From positions 1,817,501 through 1,881,500 of the forward strand of contig NZ_CP042261.1 of assembly GCF_007855645.1 (NCBI RefSeq): 64,000 bases of DNA, read 5' to 3'. Position 1 is the stretch's first letter; every line of letters starts with the position of its first letter. The DNA is from Qingshengfaniella alkalisoli. GTDB lineage: Bacteria; Pseudomonadota; Alphaproteobacteria; Rhodobacterales; Rhodobacteraceae. Of the stretch, positions 36,902 through 44,919 are shown one piece after another. Made by a program: the position numbers and the translations under genes. The notes beneath the pieces were generated by a model. That model was not told the origin of the DNA. It saw nothing but the letters and a program-made list of their open reading frames with translations, and ran no database searches.

Positions 36902-36944
36902 TGAGTAAAACCATCAGCAATGTCAATTCCGATTGTTTTACTCA
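36902..36944. promoter_or_regulatory. inverted repeat upstream of bfd-bfr, candidate iron-responsive operator
   Basis: Two arms, TGAGTAAAACCATCA (36902-36916) and, on the other strand, TGAGTAAAACAATCG (36944-36930), share 13 of 15 bases and are separated by 13 bases. The first arm fits TGA-N9-TCA, the RirA-type iron-responsive operator form; the second misses by one base. The centre is about 85 bases upstream of bfd. Iron control by RirA or Irr is inferred from pattern and gene function. Confidence 0.5.
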
Positions 36945-37115
36945 CAATCAACAGCCTGTGACGCACACAAGTGCTAGCAACTGTATTTGACAGATAAAGC
37001 CGCGCTCGATCTCGACACATGATGGGCAGAACGAGAGAAGGACCATCTCGACGCAAAAGAGCACGAACAGCGCTCTATGAAATGATTGAAGGCGGCTTTT
37101 GCATGCGATTGGTTT

Positions 37116-37130
37116 GTGGCGGATTGGGTG
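37116..37130. repeat. left attachment site (tRNA-Ser 3' end duplicate)
   Basis: GTGGCGGATTGGGTG, identical over 15 bases to 47877-47891, where it forms the encoded CCA, discriminator base, acceptor strand and first T-arm bases of tRNA-Ser. It lies 188 bases upstream of the chosen integrase start. The 384-base gap 36839-37222 otherwise holds only the bfd-bfr promoter region. Confidence 0.85.
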
Positions 37131-37303
37131 ACGGCCATTTCGCGAATTTCCCGACACGTAGTGAAACGCCATGATGCACGAAATTACGTTATCTGTAAGT
37201 ATGTTAGATATCGGTCGTTGTTTTGACGGGTTGCAATGTGTTTCAGGAAATATCAATATCGTTGGCAGATGGTTGGGCAGATGACCAAGATTGGAACCGA
37301 ACC

Positions 37304-38572
37304 GTGCCAAGGTTGGCAGACAGGCTTTCACCACTCGCGATTTCAAAGCTGAAACCGAAACCCGGTTCGGCGGTTTCCACGTTTCACGCGGTGGGCGGGG
37401 TTGCTGGCCTTCACCTGCAAGTCACTCCCACGGGTGGGAGGTCATGGGTGCTTCGTGTTCGCTACGGCGGCAAGCGGAGGCATATCGGGCTTGGCCCATA
37501 TCCTGAACTGTCAGTATCCGACGCTTATGCGGCCGCACGGCAGGCGAAGGATGACATTGCAAAGGGGCGCGATCCGATTGCGGAGCGACGCGCGGCTGCA
37601 CTGTCCCTGCGGGACGCGCTGACCTTTTCGCAGGCGATGGAGCAATTCCTAGAGAACAAGTTGGCCGAGTTTCGGAACGACAAGCACCGGAAGCAATGGT
37701 GTGCGACGCTGGACAAGTATGCGGTGCCTATTATTGGCGACACGATGGTTGCGCACCTGACCGTGCAGGACATGCTGCGGACGCTAGAGCCCATCTGGAC
37801 CACCAAGACGGAAACCGCGTCCCGGCTGCGCGGCCGGATCGAAGCGGTGATTTCATGGGCCACGGTCGCGGGCCACCGCACCGGCGACAATCCGGCCCGG
37901 TGGAAGGGCAATCTTGATGCAATCCCTCCAAAGCCCGGAAAGGTGGCCAAGGGTGGCAATCATCCTGCACTGGCGCTGGACGATGCAGCCGACTGGTTTG
38001 CGGATCTTCGCGGAAGGATCGGCACCGCAACCCGCGCACTGGAATTTGTCGCCCTGACCGCCGCGCGCTCCGGTGAAGTTCGCGGCGCTACATGGGCAGA
38101 GATTGATCTGGACAAGGCAATCTGGACGATCCCCGCTGATCGGATGAAGATGGCCCGAGAACACCGCGTGCCGCTCACGTCCGAAGCCGTGGCGCTGTTG
38201 AGGGCGTTGCCACGGATGGAAGGCAGTCCCTATGTGTTCCCGGCACTGCGGGGCGGAATGCTGACGGACATGGCCCTTTCCGCCTGTATGAGACGGATCA
38301 ACGAAGCGCGGGAGGGTGGATACCGGGATCAGCGTTCGGGGCGTCCTGCGGTCCCTCATGGGCTGCGCAGCACCTTCCGGGATTGGGCCGCAGAGAGAAC
38401 CGAGTTTCCCCGAGACATGGCAGAAATAGCCCTGGCACATACTGTCGGCTCCGAGGTCGAGCGCGCATACCGGCGCAGTGACATGGTGGAGCGTCGCCGG
38501 GCCATGATGGCGGCGTGGGGCCGGTTCCTGCGTGGCGAGGCAGGGCAGAAAGTGGTGGCGATCAATGGCTGA
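37304..38572 (+). CDS. int: tyrosine-recombinase integrase (P4-type, DUF4102 arm-binding)
   Basis: A 422-residue site-specific recombinase. Residues about 1-100 are a DUF4102-type arm-binding domain (LHLQVTPTGGRSWVLRVRYGGKRRHIGLG). Residues about 105-200 are a SAM-like core-binding domain. The catalytic domain has Arg255, His352-x-x-Arg355 (HGLRSTFRDW), His379 and nucleophile Tyr389 (ERAYRRSDMVERRR). The GTG at 37304 matches the family start PRLADRLSPLAISKLK; in-frame TTG 37223 would add 27 unrelated residues. It reads inward from the left attachment site and overlaps the next gene by eight bases. It is expected to recombine at the tRNA-Ser site. Confidence 0.93.
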   Translation: MPRLADRLSPLAISKLKPKPGSAVSTFHAVGGVAGLHLQVTPTGGRSWVLRVRYGGKRRHIGLGPYPELSVSDAYAAARQAKDDIAKGRDPIAERRAAALSLRDALTFSQAMEQFLENKLAEFRNDKHRKQWCATLDKYAVPIIGDTMVAHLTVQDMLRTLEPIWTTKTETASRLRGRIEAVISWATVAGHRTGDNPARWKGNLDAIPPKPGKVAKGGNHPALALDDAADWFADLRGRIGTATRALEFVALTAARSGEVRGATWAEIDLDKAIWTIPADRMKMAREHRVPLTSEAVALLRALPRMEGSPYVFPALRGGMLTDMALSACMRRINEAREGGYRDQRSGRPAVPHGLRSTFRDWAAERTEFPRDMAEIALAHTVGSEVERAYRRSDMVERRRAMMAAWGRFLRGEAGQKVVAING

Positions 38573-38981
38573 TACCAAGAGATTTCCCGGTGATACGCTG
38601 CAGGCTATCGAGGATCTGCAATACGATCCCGACGCCGCCTTGCGCCGGATTGCAGCGCTGCTACGTGCAGGGGAAGCAACGCAATCGTTCCTGTCCTCAC
38701 TTGCTGACCTGATGGACCCTGATTTGCGTCCGCGCGATTGGGAGCCGAATGTAAAATTGGTGGTTAAACGTGGCCGCAGGGGTCAGCCGCCTAGCAAGCC
38801 CAACACCGCACTTGGCCTATTCCTTCATCAAAGAATCGACTACGGCGAAACGAATTACGATGCTGCGGTTACAGAGGCTTGCGAGCGATATGGCGCTGAC
38901 CGTGAGGAATGCCGGAAGGCACTCAAGCGAGTGCGGGAGATTCATGAACCGTTGCCCGTGCGTAGCGACGAAGAAGAATAA
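38565..38981 (+). CDS. hypothetical protein of the integrative element
   Basis: A 138-residue charged protein with no membrane segment. Residues about 1-60 are helical (LQAIEDLQYDPDAALRRIAALLRAG), the middle is basic (KLVVKRGRRGQPPSKPN), and the end is helical and acidic (YGADREECRKALKRVREIHE). Its ATG lies inside the last codons of the integrase, so the two are translationally coupled. It resembles small DNA-associated phage proteins in composition only; no family is recognised. Confidence 0.7.
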   Translation: MADTKRFPGDTLQAIEDLQYDPDAALRRIAALLRAGEATQSFLSSLADLMDPDLRPRDWEPNVKLVVKRGRRGQPPSKPNTALGLFLHQRIDYGETNYDAAVTEACERYGADREECRKALKRVREIHEPLPVRSDEEE

Positions 38982-39056
38982 CACCCTGAAATCATTAGAG
39001 CGCACAAGTATTCCGCAATTCTTGCGCCTGTGATTCTGTTGCCTGAACTACCGCTC

Positions 39057-39080
39057 GTCATGCACCAGAATGTGCATGAC
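39057..39080. promoter_or_regulatory. perfect 9-bp inverted repeat over the alpA start codons
   Basis: GTCATGCAC and GTGCATGAC flank a six-base spacer. The right arm contains both possible alpA start codons (39070 and 39076). Such a symmetric site could be an operator for AlpA itself or a hairpin that hides the start in mRNA. Both readings are inference. Confidence 0.5.
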
Positions 39081-39327
39081 ACAGAACGCAACTAAATCCG
39101 ATCTGGATACAGCGGCACGGTCGAAAAGCGGCCCTGATAGCCTCAATGGCCAGACCTTTCTTCGCGATACACAGGTAGCGCAACGCTACGGCGTTTCCCG
39201 CGTCACGATCTGGCGCTGGGTGAAGGACGGTCACGCATTCCCGAAACCGATCAAGCTGACCGACGCGGTGACGCGCTGGAAGCTGTCCGACCTGGAAGCA
39301 TGGGAGGCAGCCCGCGCGGCTGCATGA
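39070..39327 (+). CDS. alpA: AlpA-family DNA-binding regulator/excisionase
   Basis: An 85-residue protein with a MerR-like winged helix of the AlpA/phage excisionase type: FLRDTQVAQRYGVSRVTIWRW then FPKPIKLTDAVTRWKLSDLEAWEA. In P4-like satellites AlpA proteins act as excision or expression regulators of the integrase. ATGs at 39070 and 39076 are both possible; neither has a clear ribosome site and both lie in a palindrome. It is the only Xis-like gene in the element. Confidence 0.88.
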   Translation: MCMTQNATKSDLDTAARSKSGPDSLNGQTFLRDTQVAQRYGVSRVTIWRWVKDGHAFPKPIKLTDAVTRWKLSDLEAWEAARAAA

Positions 39328-39725
39328 AGGGGATCTGAAAAAACAAGACCCCGCGTTGCAGCGCGGGGCCAAGCGGCAACCGACATTCACGGGTTGGGCG
39401 GGGTTGTCGCGAGTAAAATGCTACCGCGTAACGGGCCACAGCACAAGGGCAGCTATTCCGCGCAATGCGGTCTCCCCAAGCCCTAAGGCCCCGCTGCCAC
39501 CCTTTGGCGGCGAACATGGGGGAGCGGACCGAGCCGAGGGAAAGGCAGGTCTGACCTAAGCGGCGGGCTCGTCTCAGAGGGATGGTCAAGATCGCGGCGG
39601 TCAGGGCGGGAGACGGGGTTTCATCCCCTGTCACTGTAACCCGCTTTCTGACCGTCACAACGGGTCTGAACTCGTGGGATGGGTACCAAGGACGAACGGC
39701 AGGAACAGAGGGATAGAGAGCAGTA
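39328..39725. other. non-coding stretch of the element with hairpins
   Basis: About 400 bases with no convincing gene. It holds a strong hairpin at 39349-39368, a GGGG/CCCC hairpin near 39614-39628, and an ACCCG/CGGGT arm pair around 39639-39665 next to a TGACCGTCAC palindrome. This could be a replication origin, a cos/pac site or a regulatory RNA region; sequence alone does not decide. A 67-residue frame at 39356-39559 has no ribosome site and is not called. Confidence 0.45.
39349..39368 (-). terminator. rho-independent terminator reading leftward
   Basis: CCCCGCG, a six-base loop and CGCGGGG form a seven-pair GC stem. On the minus strand it is followed by TCTTGTTTTTT, a U-run; on the plus strand no T-run follows. 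It therefore terminates a leftward transcript, although no leftward gene lies in 39370-39725. Confidence 0.6.
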
Positions 39726-39992
39726 ATGAACATAGAAGCCCGAAATCGCCTCGCGGAATCGGCAGACGACTATCCGCACGAAATCATCCGGTCTAACCGG
39801 CACCGCGTCATTCGTTGTCGCAACGGCATTCAATGGATCATTCAGCGCCGACGCGCTGTTGGAAGCCAATGGGACGGTCGGCATTACTGCGCCACCCGCA
39901 AGGCACTGATCGAACTGTGGCAGGCGGAAACCGGGGAGTCTGGGCCTGCTGCGCTCGCATCCCTGCCCATCACGATCACCGGGGTGGCGTGA
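39726..39992 (+). CDS. conserved small phage protein
   Basis: An 88-residue basic protein with YPHEIIRSNRHRVIRCRNGIQWIIQRRR and WDGRHYCATRKALIELW, a layout I associate with small proteins in alphaproteobacterial prophages. There is no named family and no known function. Its stop overlaps the start of the head closure gene (TGATG), and the ribosome site AGAGAGCAGTA is weak to moderate. Confidence 0.7.
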   Translation: MNIEARNRLAESADDYPHEIIRSNRHRVIRCRNGIQWIIQRRRAVGSQWDGRHYCATRKALIELWQAETGESGPAALASLPITITGVA

Positions 39993-40336
39993 TGCAGGCC
40001 GGGCAACTCACTGATCGCGTCATCTTCGAACGCCGCACCCAGGTGAGCGACGGTGCTGGCGGCTACGTCAACGATTGGGTTGAGGTCACAACCACTCTGG
40101 CAAAGGTCGAGCGCATTAGCGGTGTGTCGCAGGAAGTCGAGCGCATGAATGCCGGTGGACTGATTGCCGCGCCCCCGGTGCGCGTCCACCTTCGAGCCAC
40201 AGCATCCACGCGGGAAATTGCCACCAAGGATCGAGCGCGCAACCTGACGACAGGCGAGATGATGGACGTGCAGAGCATTCAGCCCGGATCGCGCCGCCGT
40301 CTGGTGCTCACATGCCTGCTGACGGAGGTGGTGTGA
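39992..40336 (+). CDS. phage head closure / head-tail adaptor protein
   Basis: A 114-residue protein of the SPP1 gp16 / HK97 gp7 type (PF05521). The opening AGQLTDRVIFERRTQVSDGAGGYVNDW is the family hallmark, followed by beta strands (VRVHLRATASTREIATKDR). It would close the portal channel and present the surface to which a tail binds. In most phages it follows the capsid and connector genes; here it precedes the terminase. The ATG overlaps the preceding stop. Confidence 0.88.
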   Translation: MQAGQLTDRVIFERRTQVSDGAGGYVNDWVEVTTTLAKVERISGVSQEVERMNAGGLIAAPPVRVHLRATASTREIATKDRARNLTTGEMMDVQSIQPGSRRRLVLTCLLTEVV

Positions 40337-40431
40337 TGATCGCTCGCAGCCGCGCCCCTGATCTGGTCCCAATGCCCCCGATTTATGTGCGGTGGGGCAC
40401 CGTGCGTGGGGGTTCTCTATTCGCGCTGTGC

Positions 40432-40668
40432 TCAAAAACTCTCGTTGTAAAAATCCAAGTATATTGTGCCAATTTCGCGACCCGATCCATCCGCCACTTT
40501 GTGGTGGCCGGTGTCGAACTTACCGTTCTCAAGCTTGGTGGCCAAGTCTCGCAGAGTCGCCGCCACATTAGGCACCACATCCTTGTTGGAATCGCCTTTG
40601 GCGACAATTTCAATGTCCACTTGAAGGCATGCATGCATGCCTTCCTCAAAGTCATCGTCCCACTTCAT
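40432..40668 (-). CDS. small acidic protein, minus-strand moron-like gene
   Basis: A 78-residue acidic protein (KWDDDFEEGMHACLQVDIEIVAKGD...) with a helical middle (VAATLRDLATKLENG) and an acidic end (GTIYLDFYNESF). It is read against the surrounding phage genes and has a strong GGAGGACAGC ribosome site. Phage head operons often carry such inserted single genes expressed from their own promoter. The antisense plus-strand frame (40336-40719) starts naturally, overlapping the head closure stop, but its later part is only the complement of this gene. Function unknown. Confidence 0.65.
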   Translation of the reverse strand: MKWDDDFEEGMHACLQVDIEIVAKGDSNKDVVPNVAATLRDLATKLENGKFDTGHHKVADGSGREIGTIYLDFYNESF

Positions 40669-40715
40669 GCTCGCGCTGTCCTCCTGAGTGCATTTGACAA
40701 TCTCGGGAGGCTGTC

Positions 40716-42230
40716 ATGAAGTCTTCCACCAAAGCAATCCATTTCCTTGAAAGCCTCAAAATTCCAGAGGGGCCGAAAGCCGGTCAGCCGGTGAAACTGG
40801 CACCGTTCCAAAAGCAATTCGTCAAAGGCGCTTTGGCAGACGGAATCAATGTCGCGGTTCTGTCCATTGGACGCGGGAACGCAAAAACCGCCCTTTCGGC
40901 CGGGATTGCGTTGGGCGCGGTTATGGGGAAGTGGGACCGTCAGCCACGCCGGGAAATCGTGATCGCAGCACGGACGCGGGATCAGGGCCGAATTGCCTTT
41001 GACTTCGTGGTGGGGTTCATTCGGTCCCTGCCTGCCGAAGAACAAAAGCTGTTCACGATCCGGCGAAGCCCACGCCTTGAAATCGAATATGAAGGTGATG
41101 GCGGCGGGCACTTCATCCGCGTGATTGCAGCGGACGGAAAATCCGCGCTCGGTTCGGCCCCGACGCTGGTGCTGATGGACGAACGCGGCCACTGGCAGGC
41201 CGATCAGGGTGACGCGCTGGAACACGCCCTGTTGTCGGGTCTCGGAAAGCGCGGTGGCCGTGCGCTGATAATTTCAACATCTGCACCCGACGACGCACAC
41301 CCGTTTTCGGTCTGGTTGGACGAAGCGCAGGAAGGGGTTTACCGGCAGGAACACCGCCCGGCACCAAGCCTTGCACCCGACGATCTGGAAAGCCTGAAAC
41401 TGGCCAATCCGGGCGCGGAACACGGTATCGGTTCTTCGCTGGAATGGCTGCAAGGTCAGGCGCGGCGTGCTATCGCGCGAGGCGGCTCCACGCTGACCGG
41501 GTTCCGTCTCTACAACCGGAACGAACGCGTCAGCGGCGAAACCCGCGACCTTCTGCTGACGGTTGACGAATGGCTCGCCTGCGAAGCTGACGATATGCCG
41601 CCGCGCGAGGGTCAGGTTGTTGTCGGGATCGACCTTGGCGGTTCTGCGTCCATGTCCGCTGCGGCGCTCTATTGGCCTGATACCGGACGGCTTGAGGCGC
41701 ATGGCTGGTTTCCGTCAAAGCCCGGCCTCTTGGATCGCGGTCAGAATGACGGCGTGAACGACCGCTATCTGCAAATGCAGGACCGGGGCGAATTGTCTAC
41801 ACTTGGCGACCAGACCGTTCCGGTTGCGCCGTGGCTGGTCGAAATCATGCGCCATGTCGAGGGCGAAGCCGTCGCGGCGCTGGTCGCTGACCGATACAAA
41901 CAGGCAGAAATTGGCGAGGCCATTTCAAAGGCTGGTCTGCGCTGTCCGGTGGTCTGGCGTGGTATGGGCTTCAAGGATGGCGGCGAGGACGCGGAACGAT
42001 TCCGGCGCGCGGCCTATGACGGCAAAGTGTGCTCTGCACCGTCTCTGTTGCTTCGCAGCGCCTTCGCAGATGCGGTCTGCCTGCGTGATCCTTCAAACAA
42101 CATCAAATTGGCAAAAGCCCGTTCGAATGGCCGGATAGACGCCGCATGTGCGGCGGTTCTGGCGGTCGCTCAAGGCGCCCGGATCTTGGGCCGTCCCGCA
42201 GCCAAAGGGGGGCGAGTCCTATGGGCGTGA
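40716..42230 (+). CDS. terL: phage terminase large subunit
   Basis: A 504-residue DNA-packaging motor. The ATPase part has a deviant Walker A SIGRGNAKT (50-58) and Walker B LVLMDE (151-156), with the coupling motif IISTSA near 185. The nuclease domain starts VVVGIDLGG at 301-309, with further acidic residues near DRYKQAEIGEA and NGRIDAACAA. No small terminase is recognised nearby. The HNH gene overlaps its 3' end, an arrangement typical of cos-type phages in which HNH and TerL cut together. A GGGAGG site precedes the ATG. Confidence 0.93.
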   Translation: MKSSTKAIHFLESLKIPEGPKAGQPVKLAPFQKQFVKGALADGINVAVLSIGRGNAKTALSAGIALGAVMGKWDRQPRREIVIAARTRDQGRIAFDFVVGFIRSLPAEEQKLFTIRRSPRLEIEYEGDGGGHFIRVIAADGKSALGSAPTLVLMDERGHWQADQGDALEHALLSGLGKRGGRALIISTSAPDDAHPFSVWLDEAQEGVYRQEHRPAPSLAPDDLESLKLANPGAEHGIGSSLEWLQGQARRAIARGGSTLTGFRLYNRNERVSGETRDLLLTVDEWLACEADDMPPREGQVVVGIDLGGSASMSAAALYWPDTGRLEAHGWFPSKPGLLDRGQNDGVNDRYLQMQDRGELSTLGDQTVPVAPWLVEIMRHVEGEAVAALVADRYKQAEIGEAISKAGLRCPVVWRGMGFKDGGEDAERFRRAAYDGKVCSAPSLLLRSAFADAVCLRDPSNNIKLAKARSNGRIDAACAAVLAVAQGARILGRPAAKGGRVLWA

Positions 42231-42559
42231 TGCGCGAACACCGACGCCACAGCCGGGCCGTCACGAAGTCCCGGCGCTGGAAAGCCATGCGGATGCAGGC
42301 GTTGGAACGGGACGGTTGGCAATGCGTCCGCTGCGGAGAACGGCGGCGGCTGGAAGTGGACCATATCGAGCCGGTCAGGAATCGGCCGGATCTGTCCTAC
42401 ACCTTGAGCAATCTCCAAACGCTCTGCGGCCGCTGTCATGCCCGCAAAACCCGAATTGAGGTTGGCATGGGCCAGCCCAATCCCGCCCGCGAGGCGTGGA
42501 AGTCCCTGCTGCGTGAAATGCAGCGCAAACCTATCGAGGAAAGGAAACGGAATGCTTGA
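42221..42559 (+). CDS. HNH endonuclease
   Basis: A 112-residue basic protein with the HNH fold: CVRCGERRRLEVDHIEPVRN then LQTLCGRCHARKT, giving two CxxC zinc pairs and the catalytic DH. The ATG at 42221 has AAGGGGGG upstream and overlaps the terL stop; its own stop overlaps the capsid gene start. In HK97-like phages the HNH protein is needed with terminase for specific cos cutting, which is the likely role here. Confidence 0.93.
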   Translation: MGVMREHRRHSRAVTKSRRWKAMRMQALERDGWQCVRCGERRRLEVDHIEPVRNRPDLSYTLSNLQTLCGRCHARKTRIEVGMGQPNPAREAWKSLLREMQRKPIEERKRNA

Positions 42560-43808
42560 TAGCGTTCGTATTCAGCGCAGACAGTCGGAAATCCGGCAGG
42601 CGCTTGCGGAACTGGTCGGGAAGGACTCTCCGACCGAGGATGAAACCCGGCAGATGGAAACCTTGGACGCGGAGTATCGCGCCAATGAGGTCAAGTATCG
42701 TGCCGCCCTGATCGCAGAGGACACCGAACGGCGCGAAGCCGGTGCGGAACTGGAAACCCGCTCGGATCGCGAATGGTCGGATCTGATGTGCCAGTTCGAA
42801 ATGCGGCAGGTTGCGCTTTCTCTGGACGAAGGGCGGCAACTGGACGGTGCGACCAGCGAAATCGTCACGGAATTGCGCGGCGTCGGTGGCTATCGCGGTA
42901 TCCCGGTTCCATGGGAGGCGCTGGAAATCCGTGCCGGCGAAACCGTCGCAGACGGAACACCCGACCCTATCCGCACCGCACCGATCATTGACCGCCTGTT
43001 TGCTTCGTCGGTCGCGGCGCGCATGGGCGGCCGGATGATTAACGTGGGCGTCGGTGAGGTTGAATATCCGGTTTCCACGTCTGCCGTCACCGCGGGATGG
43101 GCTGCGACCGAGACCGGCGCGGTTGCTGCACCTGCGGCCTATACCACCGTTGATCGCCCGCTTGCTCCAAACCACAATCTTGGCATCCAGATGCGGCTTA
43201 CCCGCAAGACGCTGAAACAGAGTGGAGCCGGACTTGAACAGGCTGTGCGCCGTGACATGAGCGGCGCGGTTGAGGTCGCACTGGACCGGGCTGTTTTCCT
43301 TGGCAGCGGGTCCGCTGGCGAGCCTACCGGCCTGTTTGCTGGTGCGTCGGCATGGGGGATCGAGGAAACCGCAGTCGATGCGACGGCAACTTGGGCGGAA
43401 ATCCGTTCCGAGGTGGTCGGCTTCATCACTGGCAACGCGGCGACCGGACCCGGTGACGTGCGCGGCCTGTTCCGTCCTGAAATCTGGGACGGCATGGACG
43501 GGACCGTTTGGGATGCTGGCAGCGGCATCACTGAATGGGACCGGATGGCTGGACGGCTCGGCGCAACAGTGCTGTCGCACAATGCGCTTGCCGCACCGAC
43601 AGGCGACCCTGCCGAATCCAGCGCGGTTCTGACCACCAGCGCAGGCGGTGTTGCTCCGTTCTTCGTCGGGACGTGGGGCGCGATTGACCTTATCCGTGAT
43701 CCTTATTCGGACGCGGCATCTGGTGGTCTGCGGCTTACGGCTCTGGCGACGATGGACGTGACGGTTTCCCGCGCGGTGCAGACCCGCATTCTGACCGGGC
43801 TGCAATAA
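42552..43808 (+). CDS. HK97-fold major capsid protein
   Basis: A 418-residue coat protein. The first about 100 residues are a helical scaffold (delta) domain (IRQALAELVGKDSPTEDETRQMETLD) normally removed by the prohead protease. The rest carries the HK97 capsid pattern: PIDRLFASSVAARMGGR region, AAPAAYTTVDRPLAPNHNLGIQMRLTRKTLKQS, and FLGSGSAGEPTGL. The ATG at 42552 overlaps the HNH stop. The stop overlaps the protease gene by one base. The capsid precedes the protease, the reverse of the usual order. Confidence 0.92.
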   Translation: MLDSVRIQRRQSEIRQALAELVGKDSPTEDETRQMETLDAEYRANEVKYRAALIAEDTERREAGAELETRSDREWSDLMCQFEMRQVALSLDEGRQLDGATSEIVTELRGVGGYRGIPVPWEALEIRAGETVADGTPDPIRTAPIIDRLFASSVAARMGGRMINVGVGEVEYPVSTSAVTAGWAATETGAVAAPAAYTTVDRPLAPNHNLGIQMRLTRKTLKQSGAGLEQAVRRDMSGAVEVALDRAVFLGSGSAGEPTGLFAGASAWGIEETAVDATATWAEIRSEVVGFITGNAATGPGDVRGLFRPEIWDGMDGTVWDAGSGITEWDRMAGRLGATVLSHNALAAPTGDPAESSAVLTTSAGGVAPFFVGTWGAIDLIRDPYSDAASGGLRLTALATMDVTVSRAVQTRILTGLQ

Positions 43809-44371
43809 TGCTGTGGGGCGGTTCACAAGGCGGGCTTGAAATCCGCACGACGGCAGGCGGGGAAACCCGCCTGACCGGCCGTTTTCCATATCGCAGCCCG
43901 ACCGAATTGCGCCAAGGGCGGCGCGAGGTTTTCGAGTCCAGGGCGTTCGGCAGTCGCGTCTCATCCGGGGAGGACGTGCATCTACTGGTTGGCCACGATT
44001 ACGAAAAGCCGCTGGCAAGCCGTTCGGCGGGATCGCTCACACTTTCCGATGATGATGAAGCCCTATCATTTGAAGCGCGCATATCGCCCGAAATGCGAGC
44101 GGTGGGGTTCGTTCGTGACTTCCTTGGCACCCTAGCGGCCGGGCTGGTCGGCGGCATCTCTCCCGGCTTCGTTGTGCCGCAGGGCGGTGATGAAGTTCGC
44201 CACGAAGGCGGCGGCGTTCTTCGCACGGTGCGCCAGGCCAATCTCTTTGAAATCAGCGTAGTGACGAAACCGGCCTATCCACAAGCACAGGTAGAGGCGC
44301 GGAACTGGACACCTGAGCCCGACAGCCGCCGCCCGCCCCGGCTGCATGGCCGAAATCGGTGGAGACTCTGA
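43808..44371 (+). CDS. HK97-family prohead protease
   Basis: A 187-residue serine protease of the U35/S78 type. His63 in LLVGHDYEKPLASR and Ser118 in GGISPGF are the catalytic pair, followed by the LFEISVVTKPAYPQA strand. It would cut scaffold domains from the capsid and mature the head. The basic C-terminal tail ends just before the connector gene. Confidence 0.92.
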   Translation: MLWGGSQGGLEIRTTAGGETRLTGRFPYRSPTELRQGRREVFESRAFGSRVSSGEDVHLLVGHDYEKPLASRSAGSLTLSDDDEALSFEARISPEMRAVGFVRDFLGTLAAGLVGGISPGFVVPQGGDEVRHEGGGVLRTVRQANLFEISVVTKPAYPQAQVEARNWTPEPDSRRPPRLHGRNRWRL

Positions 44372-44372
44372 C

Positions 44373-44918
44373 ATGGCGGTGACAATCACACAAAACGAGA
44401 TCGCCCCGGACCAATTTCCAGAGATCGCGCCATATCCACACCGGCATGTTGATGACCTGCTGCCCGAGGAAGCGGCGCTTAGCCATATGGTGATCTGGCA
44501 ACGAATAGAGCAGTATATCGCCTATCGTTTCGTCCCGCGCACCGTGGTCTGGCACGTCGAAGGCGAGGGCCATTGGACGCCACCGCTTGCCCCGGCGACG
44601 ATCACGGCGGCGTTGGTTTGGGAAAACGGCGGCTGGTCCGAAACGACGCTGCCCGCGGGGCCGTATGGATACTGCCTGCCCGGTGATGGTCCTTATAAAA
44701 TCACGGCAACCGTGGGTGAGGAAGGCGCGACGGTGCCGGAGGACGTGCACGAGGCTTACCGGCGGCTGCACGAATACTTTCGCGGCGTTGCAGAGCAATT
44801 CAAGGCGGATGCGGCATTACGATCCTTCGATGGCGATGACATTGCGCCCAACTGGACCGCACGCGCACTTCAACTCAGCGGGGCGGCTGATCTGCTGCGC
44901 CCATACCGGAGGGTTTAA
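44373..44918 (+). CDS. phage head-tail connector (gp6-like)
   Basis: A 181-residue protein. The N-terminal part has strands and a Trp-rich hairpin (IAYRFVPRTVVWHVEGEGHW), and the C-terminal half is helical (EDVHEAYRRLHEYFRGVAEQFK), as in phage gp6-type adaptor proteins. It sits between protease and portal, where a connector is expected. The ATG at 44373 has a GGTGGAG site; an in-frame ATG at 44346 overlaps the protease gene. The family call is moderate. Confidence 0.6.
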   Translation: MAVTITQNEIAPDQFPEIAPYPHRHVDDLLPEEAALSHMVIWQRIEQYIAYRFVPRTVVWHVEGEGHWTPPLAPATITAALVWENGGWSETTLPAGPYGYCLPGDGPYKITATVGEEGATVPEDVHEAYRRLHEYFRGVAEQFKADAALRSFDGDDIAPNWTARALQLSGAADLLRPYRRV

Positions 44919-44919
44919 T

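Noticed and set aside
37019-37174. A 51-residue plus-strand frame spanning the left attachment site.
   Set aside because: No ribosome site, no recognisable motif, and it crosses the recombination junction, so it is likely chance.
39356-39559. A 67-residue frame in the non-coding part of the element.
   Set aside because: It starts inside a hairpin, has no ribosome site, and its sequence is low-complexity Pro/Gly/Arg.
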